A DNA stretch of 64,000 nt from Cynocephalus volans (taxonomy: Eukaryota; Chordata; Mammalia; Dermoptera; Cynocephalidae). Position numbers and translations under genes: made by a program. The stretch's first letter is position 1; each line of letters begins with the position of its first letter. Below the pieces are notes generated by a model. The model ran no database searches. It was given only the letters and a program-made list of their open reading frames with translations, and was not told where the DNA came from. The DNA is taken from positions 144,806,001 through 144,870,000 of the forward strand of contig NC_084468.1 in the NCBI RefSeq assembly GCF_027409185.1, given 5' to 3'. This document shows positions 12,801 through 26,300 of this stretch, piece by piece.

Positions 12801-14299
12801 TTTGTCTTATGTTAGAGCAATAAAATATATTTTTATTTATATTTAAGTCTTGTTTATATACTCAAAGTCTTCATATTGTGATTACAAATGTATTTGTTCA
12901 TTCTAGATTTCTTTTTTAGGAATTTAAAACAACAAGTTTGCTCCTTGCCAAATTCAAATCTTTTTGTTGGTACCAACTAGATGAAAATTATGATTTTTTA
13001 AATTACTGCTCATTAAAGTACAAATAAAAAAATTACAACTGGTAACTTTTGAGAAATAAGATGCTGTCTGGGTTTGGAATCTTATGACGGAAAACATAAA
13101 AGCAACCTTCTGCTTCAATAGGTATTAAATCACTTCTGCTGTTTCCATAGTGTGTTAACATTTCTGTGAAATTAAACTACAACTTTTTCTAATTTAAGAA
13201 GTAGTAAAGTCGATTTTAACTTAAACTTACTTATTTCTAAAAAAAAAATGTTATAAGCCTTTAACTTTTAAGTAAAAGAACTGCTGTTTGCACAGACCCA
13301 TATTACTTTATTTCTGAAAATGTTTTACAAATGATGAAAAGAGACTTCCCATTTTCAAACTCTTCTCAAAATAAATACACGAATTTTAAAAAATGGTTCT
13401 GATAATAAACATATATTACAGGAATCAGATCATAACCAATGTCAGCGTAGATTTTTCTAGTGTTTTTCCTATAAATAGTTTTTTTGAGACTATATTGTAG
13501 TTTTGTATACTGCCCCCTTTAAAACCTAAACTTGTATTAAATTATTCTATTTTATAAACATTCTTCATGAGCATAATTTTAATGGCTATATATATACTCC
13601 TTTGCAGATTTGGCACAATTTATTTAACTTATCTTTATGGTAGGACATTTAGGCAGCTTGTAATTTGTTCAGTATAATACATGACACCATGATGAACATC
13701 GTTATATGTAAATTTGTGTACTTCAGATTTCCAAAAAATTGATCTGTAACAGGCAGGATTATTGGAGCCAGAAATATATAATTATTAAATTATACTGATG
13801 TAGCTCTCTGCTCCTGACTTTCTTGCAATCTTATACCCTGTGGCAGCACCAAAGAAGCCCTTCACCAGATGGGTTCCCTGGACTTTGGACTTCCCCATCT
13901 CTGAAACTAGTTTTGAGAAATGATCAGGGCCAGATGACTGGAAGCTGACCATGGGCACCATCCAAGTCAACAGATGCTCTGCAAAGTGAAACTACGCACA
14001 AGACTTTGCAAAAGCATTGATTCTACTCCGGAGCAAATCAAAATCTTGCAGCATCTTGAGATAAAAATGAAGATGAAAACAGAAACCAGATGAGGGCTTC
14101 ATGAGACCTTGTGCCTGACTCAAAGACACGGACCCCTTAACAGCTCACATCTCCTTCTCTCCTGCTTTTCACTTCCCATGCTCCATTCCCTCACCTCCCC
14201 CCACTTTTAAAAACCTCTCAGTAAATCTAAGTCTTTGGGATGCGAGAGCCTACCATCTCCTTCAGCTAAATACATCTGTTTTTCTAACACCAACATACA

Positions 14300-14330
<31 letters not shown>

Positions 14331-17300
14331 ATCCTGATGTAAATTACTAAATAGCATTCCAGTTTGAACCAATTTATATTAACTGCATTGAAAGTGCCTG
14401 TTTTATCACATCCCCAGTTCTTAATTTTTGATAATAAGTGTTCTACTCATTTTATGATTTTTAGTATAGCATTCAAGCTTTTATTACTTCTCACAAAAAC
14501 ATAAAACGGCTACCCATCAGGATACCACCGCTCTGAAGGTTACTATTACTTTAAAAACAAGTAGTGACATTAAAAACAATTAAAATGCCAGTGTATTCTG
14601 GAATAACGCTAAACAGCATTCAAATTTAAAGCTATGTTTTTACTTTAAAAGCAAAATGAATAATTTGAGAAAACGGCAAGAAATGTGCTTTGAAAAAGTT
14701 TAGATAAGAACAGTAGACTTCTTCCAATGAGAATTACAAAGGATGGAAGGGATGTACTGCAGCACCATGTTACATATATTATATTAATACATAGTCTTAC
14801 TTTCACTATGAAAAAGTCTTAAAAACAATTCACAAAATTTTAACTCCTTTGATGAATACAGACAAACCCAATTCTTAAACTTTGGGCAGACATGCATCTG
14901 TGGGGAGGGGTCAATATGGTGGACTAGAAGCGCCCAACATGCAATACTCCCACAGAAGAGGTCCAGAGCAGGAAGTGAATAGCTGGTATCAGGTCAGGAC
15001 AGATTCTCTCTTGCAACGAGAAGAGTCTATACAGCTGTGAGTACTTCCCAGCAGTAACCTCCAGTTTCTCCTGCCCTAGCTCACCCTCACCACTGCTGAG
15101 GTCACCAGCACCACTGTCTGGCTCAGGACAGGGAATCCATCTCACCCTATAGGAGTTCCTCGTGCTGCCTGCAACAGCAATCAGCCCATCTCTATGCATG
15201 GCCCATGCCACTGTGTGGTCCCTAGCCCCAGACATCAGAATGCTGCACCACCTGCTGCAGCCTCCAGAGTCCCATCCTACGTGGCTTCCATTGCAGGAGG
15301 CTGAAGCTGGTAGGCAGCAGTCCTCAGAGGACTTCCACTTGTGGCTTTCGCCACTAGAGACCATGATAGCCCCAGAAGCCCCGTCCCTTACAGCTTTTGC
15401 TGCAAGAGACTACAGCAGCTCTGCAATAAGGCTGGGAGCCCTACCCTTTGTGGCTCCACCCCCCAGGCTTGAGACACTGTGCAGCAATCTCCAGGGCACC
15501 ATCCCTTACTGCTTTTGCCGAGAGAGACCTGACTGGCTCTCCAACAGCTCCTGGAGCCCTGGCCCTCACAGCTCTCACCAGGAGAGGCCAGAGCACCCCG
15601 CACCAGCCCTGGGAGCCACACCCCTTGAGGCTTTTGGCACAAGATGCTTGAACAAGCTGGACAGCAGGCCCAGGAGCCTGCCCTCAAAGTGTCTTCCATT
15701 TGAGCCTCCTGGAACCAGCCTCCAGAACTCCTCCCATTGTGGCTTTTGCCCTGGGAGCCTTGAGCCACTAGGCAGCATTGCCCAACATGGCTTCTTCTCA
15801 GCCATACCCTCTGTAGTGCTGCATCATACCTGTCAGTGCTCTCTATCTGCTGACTCTACCTGGAACGCCTGAATCTACCTGAAACTTCTGGGACTGACTA
15901 TAGAGTCTACTTGGAACAAAAACTGAAACATCCCACACAACAGGCAACATAAAACAAATCTACAAGCAGGATTCTCTTTTCTCAAAAGCTATTTGAGTAA
16001 CTAAAGAAGCAACTGCTCCATTGGATGACCAGACATCCATGTAGGGATACTAGAAATATGAAAAACCAAGTAACTGTGACACCCTCAAAGGAATGCAGTG
16101 ACTCTCAAATACCACATCCCAATCTACAAGAAACCTTTGATATGTCTGAAAAAGAATTCCAAACAACAATCTTAAGGAAACTGAGATACAAGAAGTGTCA
16201 CAATTAAAAGACAAAACAATTAAACATGAACAACAATCCAAGACATCAAGGAGGAAATTTACATTAAAAAGGAAATGAGATTAATGCCATAAAAAAGGAT
16301 GTGGTAGAACTCTTGGAACTGAAGGACTCATTCACAGAAATAAAAACTACATTTGAGAGCTTCATAAGCAGGTAAGAGCAGGCAGAAGAAATAATTTCTG
16401 ATCTTGAAAACAGTCTTTGAAACAAGCCAAGCAAACAAAAAAGAAAAAAAAAGGAAAAAGATTATTAAAAAATGAAAAAAATTTCCAAGAGCTATCAGAC
16501 AGCCTCAAGTGTACAAACGGCAAATCACGGGTGTTCCAGAAGGGGAGGAAAAAGAAAAAGGCATTGAAAACCTATTCAACAAAATAATAGCAGGAAACTT
16601 CCCAGGTTTGGCAGAGAAATGGATTTCCAGATTCAAGAAGCTCAAAGATCCCCAAACAGATTCAATCCAAAAAGGTCCTCTCTGAGACACAATGTAGTTA
16701 AATTGGCAAAAGTCAAAGACTAAGAGAAAATCCTAAAAACAGAAAGAGAAAATCCTAAAAACAGAAAGAGAAAAATGTCAAGTCACCTATAGGAGAGTTC
16801 CTCATTAGACTAACAGCAGACTTCTCAGTGGAAACCCTACAGGCCAGGAGAAAATGGAATAATATATTTAAATTACTAAAAGAAAAGAACTGCCAGCCAA
16901 CAATACTACACCCAGCAAGGCTATCCTTCAGATATGAAAGACAAATAGTGTATTTTCCAGATAAACAAAACCTATGTGAATTCAGTGCCACACAACCAGC
17001 CTCTATAAGAAACCCTCAAAGGAGTAAAAAAAATTACCACGATGAACACATAACGAAGAACAAATCCCACTGATAGAGCACACACGCAAAAGAGATAGAG
17101 AAAAAAAACTATGCCATACTACCTCAAAAACCAACAAACTCTAAAGTTAACAAAAGGGAAAAAGAGGAAAAAAGACAGGTAAAACAACCACACGAAAGCA
17201 ATTAAATGACAGGAGTTAAACAATACCTTTCAATAGCAACACTAAATGTTAATGGATTGAAGTCCCCAATCAAAAGACATCAAACGGCCAAATGGATTAA

Positions 17301-20300
17301 AAATCTAGACCCAACTACATGCTGACTACAGGAAACCCATCTGACCTGTAAAGACTCACACAGACTAATAGTGAAAGGATGTAAAAAGATATACCATGCA
17401 GATAACCGAAAATGAGCAGGAGTAGCTATTCTTGTATCAGATAAAATAGACTTCAAACCAGAAACTACAGGAGACAAAGAAGGCCATTATACAATGATAA
17501 AGGGATCTATCCATCAAGAAGATACAGCAATCATAAATATGTAAATACATATAAATGGATAAATTCCTGGATACATACAAACTACCAAGACTGAACCAGG
17601 AAGACAGAGAAAAATGGAACAGACCAATAACGAACAACGAGATTGAAGCAGTAATCAAAACTCTTCCATCAAAGAAAGTCCAGGACTGGAGAGTTTCACT
17701 GCTGAATTCTACCAATCTTTTAAAGAAGAATTAATACCAATTCTTTCCAAACTATTCCAATAAATTCAAACAGAGGGCATTCTCCCAAACTCATTCTATG
17801 AGGCCAGCATCACCCTGATAGTAAAACCACACAAAGATACAACAAAAAAAGAAAATTATAAGCCAATATCCTAGATGAACTTCGAAGCAAAAATCTTCAA
17901 CAAAATACTAGCAAACAGAATACAGCAACACATCAAAAAGATTATACACTATGGTCAAGTGGGATTCATGCCAGGGATGCAAGCATGGTTCAACATTCGC
18001 AAATCAATAAGCATAATACACCACATCAACAAAATCAAGAACAAAAACATTGTGATCATCTCAATACAGAAAAAGCATGTAACAAAATTCAACATTCCTG
18101 CATGATAGACTCTCAACAAATTAGGTATAGAAGAAAGGTATCTTGACACAACAAAGCCATATGTGACAAACCCACTGCAACTATCATACTGAAAGGGGAA
18201 AAGCTGTATGTTACAAACAGGAACAAGGAGGCCTGCTGTCACCACTCCTATTTAACATAGTATTGGAAGTACTTGCCAGAGCAATTAGATAAGAAAAAGA
18301 AAAAAAAAAAGGGCATCCAAATAGGAAAAGACAAAGTCAAATTATCCCTGCATGCAGATGACATGATTCTATATATAAAAAAACCTGAGAGACTGTCGCA
18401 AAAAACTCTGAAAGCTGACAAACAAAATTCAGTATGGTTGCAGGGTACAAAATCAATATACAAAAATCAGTATCATTTTTATAGTCCAACAACAAACTAC
18501 AAGAAAAAGAAATCAAGGAAGCCCATTTACAATAGTCACCAAAAAAATTAAATTCCTAGAAATAAATCTAACCAAAGAGGTGAAAGATCTCTACAATGAG
18601 AACTACAAATCACTGCTGAAAGAAATTAAAGAGGACACCAAAAGGTGGAAAGACAATCCTTATTCATGGGTTGGAGGAATCAACATAGTGAAAATGTCTA
18701 TACTATCCAAAGCCATCTACAGATTCAATTTGATCCCACCAAAAAACCAATGACATTCTTCGGGGAAATAGAAAAAACAATCCTAACGTTCATGAGGAAC
18801 AACAAAAGACACTGAACAGCCAAAGCAATGCTGAACAAAAAAAGTAAAGTCAGAGGCATTACATTCATTGACTTCAAATTACACTACAAAGCTACAGTAA
18901 CTAAAACAGCATGGTACAGGTATAAAAACAAACATGTGGACCAATGGAACAGAACAGAGAACCCAGAAATTAACCCACATATTTACTGACAACTGATCTT
19001 CAAAAAAGGCACCAAGAACATATAATGGGGAAAAGAGAGCCTCTTCAATAAATGGTGCTGGGAAAACCAGATATCCTTATGTAGAAGAATGAAACTTGAT
19101 CTGTACATCTCGCCATATACCAAAATTAACTCAAAATGGATTAAAAACTTAAATATAGGACCTGAAACTTTAAAACTCCTTGAAGAAAACATAGAGGAAA
19201 CACTCCAGGATGTAGGACTGGGCAAAGACTTTATGAATAACACCCTCAAAGCACAGACTACACAAGAAAAATTAAACAGATGGGGTTATATCAAACTAAA
19301 TAGCTTCTGCATAGCAAAGGAAACAATCAACAGAATGAAAAGACAACCTACAGAATGGGAGAAAATATTTCCAAACCACGCATCTGACAAGGGATTAATA
19401 TCCAGAATATACAAAGAGCTCAAGCAACTTGGCAGTAAAAAACCAAATAATACAATGAAAAACTTGGCAAAGGAGCTGAACAGACATTTCTCAAAGGAAG
19501 ACATACAAATGGCCAATATGAAAAAGTGCTCAACATCATTAAACATCAAGAAAATGCATATCAAAGCCTCTCTGAGGTATCAACTCACCCCAGTTAGACT
19601 GGCTATTATAAAAAAAGAGAACAACAAATGCTGGCAAGGATGTGGAGAAAGGGGAACCCTTCTGCACTGCTAGTGGGACTGTAAATTAGTACAGCCATTA
19701 TGCAGAACAGTATGGAGGTTCCTAAAACAACTACAAATAGAACTACTGTATGATCCAGCAATCCACTATGGGTTATATATCCAGAGGATTAGAAATCATC
19801 ATGTTGAAAGGATACCCGGACTTTCATGTTAACTGCAGCTCTATTTACATTAGCCACACTATGGAAACAACTTAAATGTCCATTGATGAATGACTGGATA
19901 AGGAAAATGCAGTATATATACACAACGGAACACTACTTAGCCATAAAAAAGAATGAAATGCTACCATTTGCAGCAACATGGATGATCCTTGAGAAAATTA
20001 TGCTTAGTGAAACAACCCAGGAGCAGAAAGAGAAATACTGCATGTTCTCACTCATAAGTGGAAGCTGAATCCACAAATAAACAAATAAACAATAAAGAGA
20101 GACAGAGAGAAAAGAAGAAACAACAATCACAACAGTATGTTGAAGTTTTAGAAGGAGAGAAAAGAACTGTGGCTACTAGAGGTGGAAAGGAGGAGGAGAG
20201 AGTTAAGGAGACACAAAGAAGGATTATGTATTGTAATGATCAATAAGCTAACTATCCTGATCTGAACATCACCCATTGTACACAACTATTGAAAGTCAAC

Positions 20301-23300
20301 TTTGTATCACACACATATATATATAATAAATTTTCTTAAAGAATAACAACAACAACAAAAAAGCTTTGGACAGAGATAAAAAATATCTTTCACAAAGTTT
20401 CCTTGGTATCCATTAGTACAAGGTAAAATAATCACTGTTTGCAACCTGGTACACGAGACTGTTTCCCAGCGACTTGTTTCCTGGATAGTATGATAATATT
20501 TCCAAAGTGTGAAAAATGATTTCATTGGAGAAATTTCTTATCAAGTTCAGGTTTATGCAGAGCCTGGTTTGAACTAAGTAAGTGACATTTAAAATTCTTA
20601 GACAAAAGTAAAGCATATTTTTTTAGCTGCCTATTCCTAAATCTAACTGTTTATGAGCCACAGCTACAAAGCAATCAATACAGAGTTTTAAGTCAAATAA
20701 CACTACATACAGCAGGTAATGGGATGCTACGTGATGGAGTTTGTACTTGTATGTGGCATGCACCAATATCAATAGGTACTATATTTATGGTCCTACCTCA
20801 AACGGTCACAGGAAAACTTGACTAAGTCTACGTAAGCAATTTAGCTAATTCAGAGCTACAGAAAAGAAGGATTTAACAATATTTAAATAACTACCAGCCT
20901 CAAAGTATAGATTTTATGTTGAGTAATACCTGAGAGCTAAACTGCGAAGAGTCAACAGCTCAGGCCAGCTCATTTCTCCTACAATTCCATATAAGGAACT
21001 TACATCCCTGCTCAGTCAGTCATTCCACACAACTCTGAGGATTTTGTAACTTCCATACTACCTGACTCGAGATAAAAGCAAAGGAAGTAACAGACTGCAA
21101 GGAGAGTATAAGAAAAAGAATTTAGGATAGTAACATCTGAGATATCTACTTTAAGGTGGGCAAGCAGCTTTCTTTATACCTGAAATAACATTCAATATTT
21201 TGTAGAATTTTCATATAAAAGTTTAATCCAAACAATGTTTTATACTTGCCCTGTCATTTGACAGGTGGTTTTCAAAGTGTCCTTTCACTTGGTTCTAGCT
21301 GAAAATGCTTACCAACTCTTATTCAAAAGCATTATCTTCCTGCTAAAAGACCCCAAAAGATTCCTGTCACATAAACACATGCCACTACAATAACATTGTA
21401 CAGATATAACATACAGTCTACTGGGAAAAAAACAAATACACAGAGAAGTTAACAGAGTGTGTGCAGTCCCCCAAATTCTCACTCTACGGCATAGGCTGTT
21501 ACATGTTCTGTATGCAACATGGCAAAAATTCTGAGTGGGGTGGGGCCCTGCCTGAGCCAGCAGGCTGGACGTGCTCAGACAGCATTCCAAAAGGGAGAAT
21601 GACTGCTCTCTTCTCCCCTCCCACCTCCATACACCCCATGTCTCAAACTCATGGATTAGTCTAAAAGGGAGTAGGCATTTCCTAGTTTCTCTAAGTAACA
21701 AGAAATATATCAAAGAATCTCCAGGGCCAGGAACAATGCTGGAGGGCTGTGTGTAAGAAAGGCTAAGATCTGCATGCTGCCACGCAAGAAATAGCCTTGA
21801 AAGAATGCCATTAGCCAATGCCTTACTGTCTCTCCAGCTGAGTCAGCTTTTGGCCAAACTACCAAAAGGGGAAAGGAAGTAAGGAAATGAAGGCAAAACA
21901 ACACTGAATCAATATCATATGGAGACCTTCAGAAAATCATCACACACTAACAACCAGTATTACCAGTATTACTTTATACTAAATATAACGATTTTTTTTT
22001 TGGCAGCCGGCCGATAAGGGGATCTGAACCCTTGACCTTGGTGTAACAACACCATGCTGTAAACAACTGAGCTAACTGGTGTGACTTTATACTAAATATA
22101 AAGGAATGTTTTTTAAAAAAGGATGAGTAAAAATACCCTATCCAATGATATTTGAGAGAGAAATAGATTTCACTACTTATCAAGAAGAACTAGTCATTAT
22201 TAGGATTAAAGGACAAGCGTAAAAATACAAACCTGAGCTTGTCTTCCCTAAATCAGTGGGGAAGGCAGAGGGAGATGGAAAGGAAATGAACCTGGGTTAT
22301 AATCTCAATTTTGTTCCACTTCAGCTTTGTGATCTTTTTAGCAAGTTTTCTCAGATTTAAAATGTAGATAATTCTAATACCTTGCAGGTTTTCAGAGAAT
22401 TTAAAAAGATAAGGAATACAAAATATCACTGCGGCTAATTATTATAGTGGTTTTTGAAGAGCAGAGAGAAAAGAAAGAATGTGCAATGGTTTGCTATTGA
22501 AGGTTAAACTAATTTAGTGTCTACATAAGACATGGTAATGATTTAAAAAGATTTAATTTCATAATGTGGTCTCTAGTTTGTTTAATAGATATTCTCTAAT
22601 CCTCCCTACCACCATCACTATTTTGGGGAATCATTTCAAAGGTACTTAAACTTATAATCAAATATTTTTAAAAGACTGCACTTCTTGAATTTACAATGAT
22701 AACAGATTTAATTTTTGCCTCAAGGCTTATGACATAAAGTTAGAAGTATAAATGCTTCATTTTATATCTAACTCCTTTCAAAGCCAAATGACAGAAGAGC
22801 TGAACATTACTAGTCACCTTAAAGACCTAAAAATTCAAATGTATTGAGGGATATTAAAAATATCAGTTTAGAGGTCTTAATTAGCAAAAGTTGGGTATTT
22901 TGAAATTAAAACTATCTAAGTTAGCTACTAAGAGAAAAAGGCAAGTGCCATGAAAATCATAAATAAATCAAGGAAATAATCAGTTTTAATACCTTTACTT
23001 CATATTCAAAAATCAAGAAATGTTTCCATTGTCTCTTCTCCCTTCCTCTTCTCTCTGCTACTACTTGAGGACAACAAGAAATGTTTTGTTTTTGCCAGGG
23101 TAGAAGATTGGTTACTCCTAAAGAAGACCAATGAGCATGGAGAGTCATCTACAGGTTCCCAATTCCTTTTTTCGCTCAACTCCCTCTGAGGTTAAGCCCC
23201 TAGCATATATCTCCAATCCTTACAAAGGCAGTGGCAGTAAATAGAGTTTGTACTACATTACAGTACTTCTTCCTCTGAATCCCACACTTGTGCTTCCTGA

Positions 23301-26300
23301 GACTCACACTTGTACCTTAAATACTAAACATAGGTATTTTAAAGGGAAAAAAAGTACAGCACCATTCCTCAGTCACTAACAAATCTTTCTTCCCCTGCCT
23401 TCACAAACTTCCTTAAGAATTGCCAAAAAATATTAGTTCTAGACTTCAATTAGTTCTGCCACTGACTGCTTTGCAATCCTAGGTGACTCACGGTTCTTTG
23501 GTAAAAATGTCCTGTCAACCTAAAAAACATATATAGGTAGTGAAAGGTAGACCCTGATAAAAACTTGATCCCTTTCTAATTTGTGTTAGAATGGAACAGT
23601 AGGAAAAGGCAGAGAAAAGGTAAGGTTATGTGATTCAACCCAGTAACTAGCTTAAAAAATTGCTTTTACCTGATTAAACATGATTTAATTATATCTCCTG
23701 ACACACACACGAAAGAAGTCAACTGCTGCTCATCTGGGAAAAACTAAAAGTCCAGTAAGTTGTTTCTCCAAAGATAGCAGCTGGTTTCTTATTTATTTGT
23801 CTGTTTTCAATGTGCATTTACTTAGCACATATAATTTACAGAGGACTATATCACATACAGTGAGAAATACTGAAATGATTTAAAAGACTGTCCCTATTGC
23901 CAGGAAATGAACACTGGGTTAGTATTTACATTATTGATTTTAGGTTTTATGTCCTCTGCTGACTGCTCAGAATTGCCTACCTGCTGGGTAAAGTGTGTGG
24001 TTTTCTGCATTAAGGATGGATATGCAGGGTTGTTCCATTAGAGAGATGTTAAAAGAAACCCAACCTCATGGTCATTACTGAAGTACACATATTCATAATT
24101 CTCCTGAATGTGCTTACAGTGAGACTTCACTGCTGTCACAAATATTTTCCCACTTGAAAAAGATCCCACTCTGAACTTCCACCTGAGGAAACCAAGGTCT
24201 AAAAAGTTTGAGAGCCGCTACTTGAAGGAAACTTACAAACCAAAAATAGTTAAGAACTGCTATACTGTGCAAAGTCTTCACTCAACTCTTAGTACCTGGA
24301 CAGTAGGGAACTATGTAGTATTCAATATGTTGACCTATTACCTACAAAATACCTGACAAACATTAGGAAATAATTCTATTCATGTGTATTTAGTGGCTCG
24401 TGCAGCAAACAGTAATAAGCAGTATTAAACCAATTTATAGACAGACACAAAGTATTGAAAGAAATCAAGACTGCACTAAAACTTGAGAGCTCTAGACTGC
24501 TAGCCTACTAAAATTAATAAACTCATCTTAGGACAAACAAAGAAAAGTCAGCAAAACCTTTTAACGAATAAACAGAGTAATCTGTGGGAAAAGAATTATT
24601 TTTTACAAACCTTTCCTGCTGCTTGTCGATCACTTTTAAAAATCACAGTCTCTTCATTAACTGGAGGTAGGTTATTCATAGATTCAATTATTACTAAAAA
24701 ATAAAATAAAAAGATCATTTCAAGATTTAATCAGAAGATTATGTAAAATTTTAATGAGAATTTAGGCTTTAATTCCAACAAAATTTAAAAGAAAATTTAA
24801 GGTGAGATAATATATCTCAGTAAATATTCTTCTTCAGTAAACAAAGTCTACTTATTACCAGATAGCACAGACAGATGAACTGTATATATTTTTAATACAA
24901 AAAGCTACAATTCTAAGAAAAAAAATTAAAATATAAATTCTCACAGAAAATTTGGATCACCCATTAAAGGGTCAACAAATTCAAGCTGTACATATTTCTC
25001 AAGCAATTTTTATCAAAAATAATATAATTAATCATACCTGTAAAACTCCTGTTTTATAAATTAGTCTTTTTCACTCTAGAATTCATTTTTACAAAGTATT
25101 GACTACTTACTGATATATGAAAAAGTTAAATTAAAGGCTTCACAAAAGCATCTTCCTCTGAACAGATGAAGTAAGAATTATAGAGCTCACAGTAATTTTT
25201 ATTACATTGAACTTCCCTTTTTAAAAAGCAAAAGCATTATCCCACTTGTCTAGCAAAATCTCCAATTCTTATAAGTGCCACAAATGTAAAACAACTGACC
25301 TATCACAACAAAGAGAAAAAAAAAAAACACACAATAAGTCCTTAGAGAAAAAATTACAGCAAAAAGAAAGAATACTGTTACATTATACAGATAATGCTAT
25401 GTCCACTTGGAAAATAAAATGTATTAGCTCAGATTATTGAAATCAAAGAATTCCTTTGTATCACAATGAATTTCAACAGTTAGTTCTTCTACATCCTAAA
25501 CATACATTTAAGCGACAAATCATGGGTCAACATTTTTTTAGTTAAATATGTTTTTGGGATAAAAATGATAAGTAAAGGATGATAACGATTGTGAGCACTA
25601 ACAGAATTCATTCATGATCATCACCTTTCCCTAATGACCTCCAGAAAGAGTCAAATTACATGAAAACTAAAAATCACTAATCCAATATCCTCATAGAAAT
25701 ATGAGAAACAAAGACTCAAGAGATTAACATTAGCACACGGCAAATTTCAGACAAAGTTATCACCAGAACCTGGATCCCTAGTTCTAATGCTCTACGACAA
25801 TGCAAACTGATTGTGTTTCTACAGATCTATTCTCTTATTATGATTCTGGGTGGCAGGCAGTTTCAGGTAATTAAATACAAATAAACTTAGAGTTTACACC
25901 ATACACCAATAAAAATTTTCAAAAGTTCTCAAACTAATATTCTGAAACTATGGACTAGGACGAGATCATTAATTTCATGACATCTCTGTACTTTTACGTA
26001 GATTAAAAAAATATCAAAATACCCTTTGTTTTTTCCAAATTAAAACATAACACCAGCATAGCTTGTAGAACTGGAGTGCAATGCCAAATCCTTTCTTTTC
26101 ATATTTAGGTTTTCACTTGAATTCATAGATTATTTCTGCCTAATATACTAACATTTATTTGTTCACTTTTGTAATTTGGTCCAAATAGTGTTCAATATTT
26201 TAGGCTTTAAAACATAGTAGTATGCAATAGCTGATTTTGACTCATTTACTCTTTATATCCACCAGGTTGAGAATTTTGTTAGTCTATTACAAATAGTAAG

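Larger units (their letters stand above)
13420..14480 (-). repeat. Old L1M (minus) split by an insertion
   Basis: Minus-strand L1M 3' region: TTAATGGCTATATATATACT, GGTAGGACATTTAGGCAG and CACCATGATGAACATCG blocks up to about 13744. The same element resumes at 14338 (ACCAATTTATATTAACTGCA then GAAAGTGCCTGTTTTATCAC). The order of blocks is what an uninterrupted L1M would show. Confidence 0.6.

Noticed and set aside
13785..13970. 61-codon ORF considered as a retroposed mitochondrial protein fragment
   Set aside because: No stretch matches a protein that I can name, and it lies inside an LTR-like insert.
12689..14330. TA and CATA tandem runs considered as CRISPR-like arrays
   Set aside because: They are simple microsatellites without unique spacers, in a mammalian intron.
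19089..19673. 194-codon ORF
   Set aside because: A remnant of L1 ORF2 C-terminal sequence within the dead L1 of intron 4, not a host gene.
21989..22083. Possible tRNA-Ile gene
   Set aside because: It has box A and box B but also an A tail and a perfect 18-bp flanking duplication, so it is a SINE.
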